Source: Gammaproteobacteria bacterium
GTDB lineage: Bacteria > Pseudomonadota > Gammaproteobacteria > Competibacterales > Competibacteraceae
NCBI GenBank assembly: GCA_024234995.1
Contig: JACKNF010000008.1
Location: 62,001-126,000 of the forward strand
Direction of reading: 5' to 3'
Length of the DNA stretch: 64,000 nucleotides
The notes beneath the pieces are model-generated. The model was not told where the DNA came from. It did not search any database and saw only the letters and a list, made by a program, of their open reading frames with translations. Of this stretch, positions 1-7,294 are shown piece after piece (the stretch's first letter is position 1; every line of letters begins with the position of its first letter). The position numbers and the translations under genes are program-made.

Positions 1-528
1 TGAGGACACGGTAAAGCACATTTTGTCGTAAATATCCATGAACGACAGAGGTCCGGAGGTATAGGCTCCTGCTCCGGAAACGTAGGCGCCGCGTGGGCGT
101 AGCGTCGAAAAGGAATAACCAATGCCACATCCCGCTTTCAGTGTGAGTCCCGCTTCGTGCACCTTGCGCAGGATATCGTCCATGGAATCCTGGATTGTGC
201 CAGAGACCGTGCAATTAATCGTGGAGGTGGCAGGTTTGTGATCCCAAGCGCCGGCATTAGAAATGATTCGCCCCGCCGGAATAGCGCCGTGGCGCAAGGC
301 CCACAGGAATTTTTCGTACCAATGCTCACGCAATTCAGGTGTCGCCTCTACATCCGCTAAGGCACGGGCAACTCGCTGATAAGTGCTATCAATGGTCTCG
401 TCAATTGGAGATCCATCCTTGGCTTTAAGCCGGTATTTCTTGTCCCATATATCCCAGGAAGCCGGTTGCATCGGCACGTCGGCAGCGGTCGTTGGACGGT
501 CAGCGGGTTGCAAATGCGCGGTTTTCAT
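1..528 (-). CDS. nrdJ: Class II (adenosylcobalamin-dependent) ribonucleotide reductase, N-terminal part
   Basis: The 176 codons on the minus strand run off the left edge, so only the N-terminus is present. The protein starts MKTAHLQPADRP and contains an IPAGRIISNAG stretch, then a STINCTVSGTIQDS segment and KAGCGIGYSFSTLRPRGA. These are the N-terminal landmarks of the B12-dependent ribonucleoside-diphosphate reductase family (class II), with the Cys in NCTVSG being one of the redox cysteines. The enzyme reduces ribonucleotides to deoxyribonucleotides with or without oxygen. The ATG at 526-528 is the first start after upstream noncoding sequence; a good ribosome site is not obvious. Two NrdR-box-like sites lie about 150-200 bp upstream and suggest NrdR repression. 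Confidence 0.9.
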   Translation of the reverse strand, partial: MKTAHLQPADRPTTAADVPMQPASWDIWDKKYRLKAKDGSPIDETIDSTYQRVARALADVEATPELREHWYEKFLWALRHGAIPAGRIISNAGAWDHKPATSTINCTVSGTIQDSMDDILRKVHEAGLTLKAGCGIGYSFSTLRPRGAYVSGAGAYTSGPLSFMDIYDKMCFTVSS

Positions 529-676
529 AGCCGGGAGTCTCTGAAAGAATGGTGATGAGGCGCGGTCAGGTTGGGAATGATCGGCGAATAGAATGAAGAA
601 ATACCACGCCTGAACGATACTCAGTAACTAAGATGTTGGGATTTTAGAGGATGTGGGAAAAATTTCCAGACAGCTT

Positions 677-724
677 TTCCCATATACTGTGGTTTATAGC
701 GAGTTAGCATACAATATAATGTGT
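677..724. promoter_or_regulatory. Tandem NrdR-box-like operators upstream of nrdJ
   Basis: The site at 709-724 reads ATACAATATAATGTGT and matches 14 of 16 positions of the palindromic NrdR box ACACAATATATTGTGT. A weaker half-conserved site lies at 677-692, containing ATATACTGTGG. The starts are 32 bp apart, about three helical turns, which is the usual spacing of paired NrdR boxes in ribonucleotide reductase promoters. The pair sits in the divergent gap between nrdJ (minus) and the lipoprotein gene at 870 (plus). The inference is that it controls nrdJ; the left site alone would not be convincing. Confidence 0.55.
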
Positions 725-869
725 TGAAGCCAATCATTAAGACTTTGTTTGCCCTGACAATTGGCTAAGTGCAAAACCCTTGTTGTCAAGGGGTGGAACC
801 GGTGGTATAACCCGCTAAACTCTGAAGAGTGCCGTTAACAACGGATACAAAAAGCTGAGGGAGAAATTC

Positions 870-1544
870 ATGAAAATCTCGTATGCTCCTCTTGTCATTC
901 TCTGTCTGGGGCTGGGGGCTTGTGCGTCCCAGATACCTGTTGCAACCACTTATCCCGTTTCGTATCAGAAAAAGATGCAGGCCGCTCATCACTGGGATGT
1001 TCTCACCGAAGACGTGGCTAATCGTTTGCATGATTCACTCATTGGTTCTGGTGCGCAACAGGGACGTACGATTTCCCTGTATGTTCAGCAGCCACGATAC
1101 AACAGTGACTTTAGCGAAGCTTTTCACAACTTGCTGATTACACACCTGCTGGAGCGCGGATTCTCGATTACCGAAAATTCATCCGCTGGCTTGCCGTTGA
1201 GCTATGACGTCCAAGTTGTTTCGCATAATGACCGTGGCTTTATCCGGCCGGTGCCAGGTCTGTTCACTGGCTTAGCTAGCAGTGTATTTGTATTGCGCGG
1301 CATAGCTCACCAAAGTTCGACGGCTGCATGGCTGTTAGGTGCGGTCGAAACGGATATAGTGACAGGCTACATTACCGATAATCCGGACCATGAAATTATC
1401 GTCACCACCTCGGTCATGAATGGTGACCGCTATGTGACCCGGTTACGGGATATCTACTATATCAGCGACAATAATGTCGGACAGTATATTGCCCAAGGGC
1501 CAGCGCCGGTCACTACGCGTATTGTGGAGGTAGTCGGACCATGA
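870..1544 (+). CDS. Lipoprotein of unknown function
   Basis: A 224-aa protein with a lipoprotein signal peptide: a short hydrophobic stretch (residues 6-17) followed by the lipobox LGAC, so Cys18 is the expected lipidation site. The ribosome site GAGGGAG lies just ahead of the ATG. The mature part has no motif I recognise; it is a mixed alpha/beta sequence with a YDVQVV strand and a hydrophobic patch near residues 130-165. Its last four bases overlap the start of the FlgO-like gene (ATGA overlap), so the two are co-translated and probably work together in the outer membrane. A flagellar or envelope role is suggested only by that neighbour. Confidence 0.75.
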   Translation: MKISYAPLVILCLGLGACASQIPVATTYPVSYQKKMQAAHHWDVLTEDVANRLHDSLIGSGAQQGRTISLYVQQPRYNSDFSEAFHNLLITHLLERGFSITENSSAGLPLSYDVQVVSHNDRGFIRPVPGLFTGLASSVFVLRGIAHQSSTAAWLLGAVETDIVTGYITDNPDHEIIVTTSVMNGDRYVTRLRDIYYISDNNVGQYIAQGPAPVTTRIVEVVGP

Positions 1545-2104
1545 ACTGGAATATGATCCTGCGCGCGTGGGTAGCATTGCTGGCCTTGTCAGGTTTGGCG
1601 GGTATTCAAGGGTGTGCCTCTTCAGGTGATGATGCGCCGGTCCGGCCGATCATTCGGGATGCAGACTTGATCGGCCAAAACTACCAGGCGGCGGATGCAC
1701 TGTTAATGCGGGCGCCTTGGCTTCGGGAACGGCGTGAGCCACTGCTGTCCGCAACGTTCGTGGACATCAACAATCTTGAGACATCATCGGGTCTTGGACG
1801 TGTGATTGGCGAGCAACTAGGCTCACGGTTCGCACAACAGGGTTTCACGGTGGTCGAGATCAAGATGCGCAATAACATCTTTGTCCGGGAGGGTGCGGGT
1901 GAATTTGCCTTGTCGCGCTCTGTCAAGGAGATCAGCCAGTCGCATAACGCAGCAGCGGTGATTGCGGGCACGTATGCGGTAGGCCGGCAGTCGGTATTCG
2001 TCAATGCCCGTTTGATCCGTGCTACCGATAATCTGGTACTGGCATCCTATGATTATGTATTGCCCTTAGGGCCAGATGCTAAGGCGTTAGTCGCCGCTCA
2101 ATAA
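1541..2104 (+). CDS. FlgO-domain lipoprotein
   Basis: A 187-aa protein with a signal peptide ending in a lipobox-like QGC (Cys25). The mature region has the FlgO pattern: an early LLSATFVDINNLETSSGLGR segment, then IGEQLGSRFAQQGFTVVEIK, and late YAVGRQSVFVNARLIRATDN. FlgO proteins are outer-membrane lipoproteins first described for Vibrio flagellar function, but homologues also occur outside flagellar loci. The start overlaps the preceding lipoprotein gene by 4 bp, so the pair forms an operon. A strong hairpin just downstream ends it. The flagellar link is an inference from the family; the window also has a flagellin-like gene and che genes, although far away. Confidence 0.75.
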   Translation: MNWNMILRAWVALLALSGLAGIQGCASSGDDAPVRPIIRDADLIGQNYQAADALLMRAPWLRERREPLLSATFVDINNLETSSGLGRVIGEQLGSRFAQQGFTVVEIKMRNNIFVREGAGEFALSRSVKEISQSHNAAAVIAGTYAVGRQSVFVNARLIRATDNLVLASYDYVLPLGPDAKALVAAQ

Positions 2105-2131
2105 CGGTTGCTCCCCTGATTTTCCACTGAC

Positions 2132-2161
2132 AGTAACGCCCTTCTTCAGAAGGGCGTTACT
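2132..2161. terminator. Bidirectional hairpin terminator
   Basis: A perfect 14-bp inverted repeat (AGTAACGCCCTTCT and its complement) with a 2-nt loop lies between the convergent FlgO-like gene and metF. A weak T-rich tail (ATTTTAT) follows on the plus strand. Confidence 0.8.
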
Positions 2162-2184
2162 ATTTTATCCAGGCTGAAAATTCG

Positions 2185-3042
2185 TTAGTGGGATGTGGTG
2201 AAGCCAAGCCGTTCCCAAATCGCCAGGGTCAATCCAGCCTGGTTCATCGTGTAGAAATGCAATCCCGGTGCGCCGCCATCCAGTAGCTTACGGCAGAGTT
2301 CGCTGACTACATCTAAACCAAAGGCGCGAATCGCATTGCGATCATCACCAAAACTTTCCAGCTTCTTGCGAATCCATCGGGGAATTTCCGCTCCGCAAGC
2401 GTCAGAAAAACGTGCTAATTGGGTGAAATTAGTGATAGGCATGATGCCCGGCACAATAGGAATGCCGATGCGCCTGCGAGCGCACTGATCGATGAAGTGG
2501 AAATAGGCATCGGGGTTATAGAAATATTGGGTGATGGCGCTGTTAGCGCCGGCATCCACTTTGCGTTGGAAGTTTTCCAGATCCTGGTTAGGATTAGGCG
2601 CTTGGGGGTGGTATTCCGGATAGGCTGCAACTTCGAGGTGAAAGTGGTCGCCAAATTCGCTTCGAATGAAGCTCACCAGCTCATTGGCATAACGAAATTC
2701 ACCTGGATCGCGCATTCCAGAGGGCATATCTCCGCGAAGGGCAACGATGCGGCGAATGCCTTGCGTCTTGTAGTGGTTCAATAACTCGCGGACGTTGCTC
2801 TTGGTCGAGGCAATGCAAGTGAGGTGGGGTGTAGCGGGTACCTCGCTGTGGGCCTGAATGTCTAACACGACTTCTACTGTGCGATCCCGGGTGGAGCCAC
2901 CTGCGCCGTAGGTAACCGAGAAATAGGCAGGATGCATAGCCATCAGTTGTTGGCGGGCCGTCTGAAGTTTACTCAGGCCCTCGGTGGTGATGGGCGGGAA
3001 GAATTCGCAACTGAAGGTCTTGGGCCAGTCTAACTGGGACAT
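2185..3042 (-). CDS. metF: 5,10-methylenetetrahydrofolate reductase
   Basis: A 285-aa protein, normal length for MetF. It reduces methylene-THF to methyl-THF, the methyl donor for methionine synthesis. Landmarks are SCEFFPPIT near the N-terminus (folate/FAD-site Glu), SVTYGAGGSTRDRT, IVALRGDMP and a late FYTMNQA motif. I chose the ATG at 3040-3042 (MSQLDWPKTF) because the 26 residues upstream of it are not MetF-like. It lies 97 bp downstream of ahcY on the same strand and probably shares its transcript, completing a metK-ahcY-metF activated-methyl-cycle cluster. Confidence 0.93.
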   Translation of the reverse strand: MSQLDWPKTFSCEFFPPITTEGLSKLQTARQQLMAMHPAYFSVTYGAGGSTRDRTVEVVLDIQAHSEVPATPHLTCIASTKSNVRELLNHYKTQGIRRIVALRGDMPSGMRDPGEFRYANELVSFIRSEFGDHFHLEVAAYPEYHPQAPNPNQDLENFQRKVDAGANSAITQYFYNPDAYFHFIDQCARRRIGIPIVPGIMPITNFTQLARFSDACGAEIPRWIRKKLESFGDDRNAIRAFGLDVVSELCRKLLDGGAPGLHFYTMNQAGLTLAIWERLGFTTSH

Positions 3043-3139
3043 ATATTGCAATCGGCTTCTTGCGGAATAGAGAGGGGATGAGAGTAAAAAGTTGAGGTTG
3101 AGTGAGATTTGGATCATCACTCAACCGCGATACTTCTTC

Positions 3140-4558
3140 CTAGTAGCGATAATTCTCCGCCTTGTACGGTCCGTCCACCGGTACACCGATATACGCCGCT
3201 TGTTCCGGAGTCAGCGTAGTCAGTTTCACCCCAATCCGCTCCAGATGCAGCCTTGCGACCTTCTCATCCAGGTGCTTGGGCAGCACATAAACCTTGTTGT
3301 CATAACGGTCGTGGTAATTGAACAGCTCAATCTGCGCGAGTACCTGATTAGTGAAGCTATTGCTCATTACAAATGAAGGATGGCCTGTGGCGCAACCCAG
3401 GTTCACCAGTCGCCCTTCTGCTAATAGGATGATCCGCTTACCATCCGGAAAGATGATGTGATCAACCTGTGGCTTGATATTTTCCCAACGGTATTTCTTC
3501 AGGCTGGCAACTGCGATTTCAGAGTCAAAATGACCAATATTGCAGACAATCGCTTGATTCTTCATCCGCGCCATGTGGTCGTGGGTGATCACATTGACAT
3601 TGCCAGTGGTGGTGACAAAGATATCACCCTGATTTGCCACTTCATCTATGGTGACCACCCGGTAACCTTCCATGGCTGCTTGCAGGGCGCAGATTGGATC
3701 AATCTCAGTCACCCACACTGTCGCCCCAAGCCCCCGCAACGATTGAGCGCAACCTTTGCCCACGTCGCCATAGCCTAGGACGACTGCGATCTTGCCAGCG
3801 ATCATTACATCGGTGGCCCGCTTAATACCATCCACCAGGGATTCGCGACAGCCGTATAAATTGTCAAATTTGGATTTGGTGACCGAGTCATTGACGTTAA
3901 ACGCCGGGAACGGTAACCGGCCTTCCTTCTCCATTTGGTACAGGCGATGAACGCCCGTAGTGGTTTCTTCGGTGACACCCTTGATCTGCGCCAGTATCTT
4001 GGAGTAATAGTCTGGCTGGCGCTCCAATCGTTGGCGAATGGCAGCAAATAGTACCTGCTCTTCTTCACAGCTTGGATTGGCAATCAACGAGCGATCTTGC
4101 GCTGCCCGGCTGCCTAGCGTGACCAGCAGCGTGGCATCGCCGCCGTCATCAAGGATCATATTGGGTACGCTGCCATTAGGCCATTCCAAAATACGGTGTG
4201 TGAATTCCCAGTAGTCAGCCAGCGACTCACCCTTATAAGCGAAGACCGGAATGCCATCAGCGGCAATCGCCGCCGCCGCATGATCCTGCGTAGAAAAGAT
4301 GTTGCAGGAGGCCCAGCGGATATCGGCACCCAGCGCAGCCAGGGTCTCGATTAGCACCGCTGTTTGGATAGTCATGTGCAAGGAGCCCGCAATGCGGGCG
4401 CCTTTGAGCGGTTGTTGTGCCCGGTATTCCTCACGAATCGCCATCAACCCCGGCATTTCGGTTTCGGCAATGGCAATCTCTTTGCGGCCCCAATCAGCCA
4501 GCGACAAATCGGCAACTCGAAAGTCAGTAAACGGTTTTTCGCGCATAACGGCGTTCAT
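3140..4558 (-). CDS. ahcY: S-adenosylhomocysteine hydrolase
   Basis: A 472-aa cytosolic NAD-dependent enzyme that splits S-adenosylhomocysteine into adenosine and homocysteine, removing the product inhibitor of methyltransferases. Visible landmarks are SLHMTIQTAVLIETL, CNIFSTQDHAAAA, the NAD-binding VLGYGDVGKG, and the C-terminal KAENYRY ending typical of the family, whose penultimate region contacts NAD. The ATG at 4558 (MNAVMREKPF) is preceded by GGAG at good distance, while the upstream extension overlaps the riboswitch. Expression is very likely switched on by S-adenosylhomocysteine through the riboswitch directly upstream. Confidence 0.96.
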   Translation of the reverse strand: MNAVMREKPFTDFRVADLSLADWGRKEIAIAETEMPGLMAIREEYRAQQPLKGARIAGSLHMTIQTAVLIETLAALGADIRWASCNIFSTQDHAAAAIAADGIPVFAYKGESLADYWEFTHRILEWPNGSVPNMILDDGGDATLLVTLGSRAAQDRSLIANPSCEEEQVLFAAIRQRLERQPDYYSKILAQIKGVTEETTTGVHRLYQMEKEGRLPFPAFNVNDSVTKSKFDNLYGCRESLVDGIKRATDVMIAGKIAVVLGYGDVGKGCAQSLRGLGATVWVTEIDPICALQAAMEGYRVVTIDEVANQGDIFVTTTGNVNVITHDHMARMKNQAIVCNIGHFDSEIAVASLKKYRWENIKPQVDHIIFPDGKRIILLAEGRLVNLGCATGHPSFVMSNSFTNQVLAQIELFNYHDRYDNKVYVLPKHLDEKVARLHLERIGVKLTTLTPEQAAYIGVPVDGPYKAENYRY

Positions 4559-4579
4559 AACGTTCTCCAATGTGGAATG

Positions 4580-4660
4580 AACGGGCGCCGTTGGCTTATG
4601 AAAGCCATGCCACACCGAGCCTGACGGTCGGATGACCGCTGCAGCGCCCCTCGGCGTGGG
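4580..4660 (-). promoter_or_regulatory. S-adenosylhomocysteine (SAH) riboswitch
   Basis: On the minus strand, just ahead of ahcY, the leader contains CCGAGGGGCGCUGCAGCGG, then UCAUCCGACCGUCAGGCUCGG, and a downstream AACGGCGCCCGUU. The outer stem CCGAG/CUCGG, the GCUGC core and the pseudoknot arm GGGCGCC are the conserved skeleton of the SAH riboswitch class found before ahcY in beta- and gammaproteobacteria. SAH binding turns the gene on. The aptamer ends only about 22 nt before the ahcY start, so control could act on ribosome access rather than on termination; this last point is inference. Confidence 0.92.
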
Positions 4661-4781
4661 GGCGAGAGATTAAGCAGGAAGAAGATCAGGGAGGGTCAGA
4701 TGAATCATTGATAAAAAGACAGCCATCTCGATCAAATTGTTCCTATAAGTGTCAATTTACTGTGTCCATAACCGGTAAGGT

Positions 4782-5942
4782 TTACAGTCCTGCCGCGTCA
4801 CGCAGTGCCTCAGCCCGGTCGGTTCGCTCCCAGGTAAATTCTGGCTCTTCCCGGCCAAAGTGACCGTAGGCGGCTGTCTTGCGGTAGATTGGCTGGATCA
4901 AGTTCAACATTTTGACCAGACCATAGGGGCGCAGATCAAAATGGCCCCGGATAATCTCGACCAGCCGGTCTTCATCCAGTTTGCCGGTGCCGAAGGTATT
5001 AACACTGATCGAGGTGGGTTCAGCTACGCCAATTGCATAGGACACCTGAATTTCACATTTGTCTGCCAAGCCAGCCGCGACGATGTTCTTGGCGACATAA
5101 CGGGCGGCGTAGGCAGCGGAACGGTCGACTTTGGAAGGGTCCTTACCGGAAAAAGCGCCGCCGCCGTGGTGGGCGGAACCGCCGTAGGTATCGACGATGA
5201 TCTTGCGCCCTGTCAAGCCACAGTCGCCAACCGGGCCGCCAATGACAAAACTGCCGGTTGGGTTGATGTGGTATTGGGTATGTTTATCCAGCCACTCACC
5301 GGGTAGCACGGGCAGGATGATATTTTCCATCACCGCCTCACGCAGCAGTTTATAGCTGATATCTTCATCGTGTTGAGTCGATAATACGACAGCCTCGATT
5401 CCGGCAACCTGATTGCCCTCGTAGCGGAAGGTCACCTGACTCTTAGCATCGGGCCGTAGCCACGGCAATACCCCGCTTTTACGCATCTCCGCTTGGCGTT
5501 GTACCAACCGATGGGCGTAGGTAATCGGGGCTGGCATGAGCACATCCGTTTCATTCGTGGCATAGCCGAACATCAAGCCTTGGTCACCAGCACCTTGCTC
5601 CTCCGGTTTCTCACGATTCACGCCTTGAGCGATGTTGGCAGATTGCTTACCGATGCAGGACAGCACCGCGCAGGTAGCGCCGTCGAAGCCGACATTGGAG
5701 TTGTCATAGCCAATACCAACGACGGTATCGCGCACGATCTGATCAAAATCCACCCACGCTGAGGTGGTAATCTCGCCAGCCAGCACGACAACGCCAGTTT
5801 TAATCAGGGTTTCGCAAGCGACTCGAGCTTTAGGGTCCTCAACAATAATGGCATCCAGTACAGCATCGGAAATCTGGTCAGCGATTTTATCAGGATGCCC
5901 CTCGGAGACAGATTCGGAGGTAAACAGATAGGTTCGGCTCAT
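4782..5942 (-). CDS. metK: S-adenosylmethionine synthetase
   Basis: A 386-aa enzyme making S-adenosylmethionine from methionine and ATP. Landmarks are FTSESVSEGHPDKIADQ at the N-terminus, the GAGDQGLMFGYA motif, DTYGGSAHHGGGAFSGKDPSKVDRS split over the glycine-rich P-loop-like region, and a YGHFGR ending. The ATG at 5942 starts at MSRTYLF with GAGG upstream, and the residues before it are not family-like. It lies upstream of ahcY on the same strand with a 220-bp gap that holds the SAH riboswitch, so ahcY has its own control. No SAM riboswitch was recognised ahead of metK. Confidence 0.96.
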   Translation of the reverse strand: MSRTYLFTSESVSEGHPDKIADQISDAVLDAIIVEDPKARVACETLIKTGVVVLAGEITTSAWVDFDQIVRDTVVGIGYDNSNVGFDGATCAVLSCIGKQSANIAQGVNREKPEEQGAGDQGLMFGYATNETDVLMPAPITYAHRLVQRQAEMRKSGVLPWLRPDAKSQVTFRYEGNQVAGIEAVVLSTQHDEDISYKLLREAVMENIILPVLPGEWLDKHTQYHINPTGSFVIGGPVGDCGLTGRKIIVDTYGGSAHHGGGAFSGKDPSKVDRSAAYAARYVAKNIVAAGLADKCEIQVSYAIGVAEPTSISVNTFGTGKLDEDRLVEIIRGHFDLRPYGLVKMLNLIQPIYRKTAAYGHFGREEPEFTWERTDRAEALRDAAGL

Positions 5943-6199
5943 AAGATGGCAATCCTCGAACGGCAGTGGCGATGGAGATAGCAAGCGCTGAAGCAATAGC
6001 GATCATGTAAATATTATTTAGTCTACTCGGAAGATACGGTATTTGCATCTGTATTTTTTATGCTATTTAGTTATTTTCTTAGTATTTCAACAGCTCAGAA
6101 AAGAACCTTAGCATGGTCTTCTATTTTGAACTTGACCGGTGATAGCGCGTCTCTTCGTTCATTGCTTTCATTTCCATAGGTGATGGAGGGCGTAAATGC

Positions 6200-7015
6200 A
6201 TGGCACTTCTCAAGATGGCTAACTATCTGAACGCTACTACTTTCAGCGTACTATTGCTGGCTGATGCAGCGTTGCCTGCTTGGGCCGCTGGCGGCCCTCG
6301 GTATGAGGAAGTATTCCAGGGGGTTGCCTGTGACGAGCGTGGTGAGATTGCCTACGTTGAGGAACATCGCATGATTTATGAGGATGGCCGTCCGCACCAC
6401 AATGAAACGCATTATTTGGATGCCAGTGGCCAGGAAATCGCGGTGTTGATCTCCCGCTTTACGACACATCCTTATGTGCCTAATTATTCTTTTCAAGATC
6501 GCCGCTTCGGTCGTCAAGATGGCACTTTTGTTGATGGTGCTTGGGTCAAGATCTACAGTCGATCTGATCAGGAAGCACCAGTACAGCAGGACATGCTGCG
6601 TCTGGAGGAGGGCATGGTCACCAGTCAGGGTTTGCATATTTACCTGCGCGACCATTTAGCGGAGCTGGCTGAAGGTCATGCAGTTAAGCAGGCGCGCTTC
6701 CTGGTTCCTTTGGAAGGCCGTGACTTCATGTTTCATATCCGCCGGCTGGATAAGTTCAGAGAATCCGATACCGTTGCTTTCAGCATTGAGGGGAATAGTG
6801 AATTCTGGTGGTTATTTGCGCCGAAATTGGAGGTTCACTATGACCTTGAAACACGCCGGTTACTGTCCTGCCAGGGTGCTTCAAATCTGCTTGATGCCGA
6901 TCACAAGATACAGAATGTGACTACTACTTACCACTATACTGATGAAGAATCGGCCAGGCCTCTGGTTTGCTCAGCTAGAATAGCTGGCATCGATCGATAT
7001 ATGCCTCTACTTTGA
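6200..7015 (+). CDS. Exported protein of unknown function
   Basis: A 271-aa protein with an N-terminal signal peptide (hydrophobic stretch TTFSVLLLADAALP, then AWAAG, likely cleaved after the AWA). GGAGGG 9 nt before the ATG sets the start. The mature protein has many charged and aromatic residues and a repeated beta-strand feel (YVEEHRMIYEDGR, HNETHYLDASGQEIA, FLVPLEGRDFMFHIRRL). Proteins of this type act in the periplasm, but I recognise no catalytic motif. It is followed after about 36 bp by moaD; whether they are functionally linked is unknown. Confidence 0.7.
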   Translation: MALLKMANYLNATTFSVLLLADAALPAWAAGGPRYEEVFQGVACDERGEIAYVEEHRMIYEDGRPHHNETHYLDASGQEIAVLISRFTTHPYVPNYSFQDRRFGRQDGTFVDGAWVKIYSRSDQEAPVQQDMLRLEEGMVTSQGLHIYLRDHLAELAEGHAVKQARFLVPLEGRDFMFHIRRLDKFRESDTVAFSIEGNSEFWWLFAPKLEVHYDLETRRLLSCQGASNLLDADHKIQNVTTTYHYTDEESARPLVCSARIAGIDRYMPLL

Positions 7016-7051
7016 TCAAGCGAATATTCAGGAGGACACAGGAGGAAATTG

Positions 7052-7285
7052 ATGACTATTCATATCAGATACTTCGCTAGTCTGCGAGATCGTCTGGGAC
7101 GCGCTGGAGATGAGCTGCCGTCCATTGCAGAATTGACGGTCGCCAGTGTTTGGGCAACGCTACATCCAGAGATACCGCTGCCACCGGATTTGCTGGCAGC
7201 AGTGAATCTGGAATATGCTGAATTGACGCACCTTGTGCGTGACGGTGATGAGGTCGCATTCTTCCCACCGGTCACGGGAGGATAG
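7052..7285 (+). CDS. moaD: MoaD-type sulfur carrier, molybdopterin synthase small subunit
   Basis: A 77-aa ubiquitin-like protein ending in PPVTGG. The C-terminal Gly-Gly is what MoeB adenylates and converts to thiocarboxylate, so that MoaD can donate sulfur to the molybdenum cofactor precursor together with MoaE. The N-terminal IRYFASLRDRLG is typical. The ATG at 7052 sits 6 nt after GGAGG; a TTG directly in front is less likely. No moaE or other moa gene lies next to it, which is unusual. The downstream gene is convergent and starts 9 bp from the stop. Confidence 0.85.
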   Translation: MTIHIRYFASLRDRLGRAGDELPSIAELTVASVWATLHPEIPLPPDLLAAVNLEYAELTHLVRDGDEVAFFPPVTGG

Positions 7286-7294
7286 GCAATTGAC

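Noticed and set aside
5943..6199. SAM riboswitch ahead of metK
   Set aside because: No conserved SAM-I, SAM-II or SAM-IV core could be seen in this leader.
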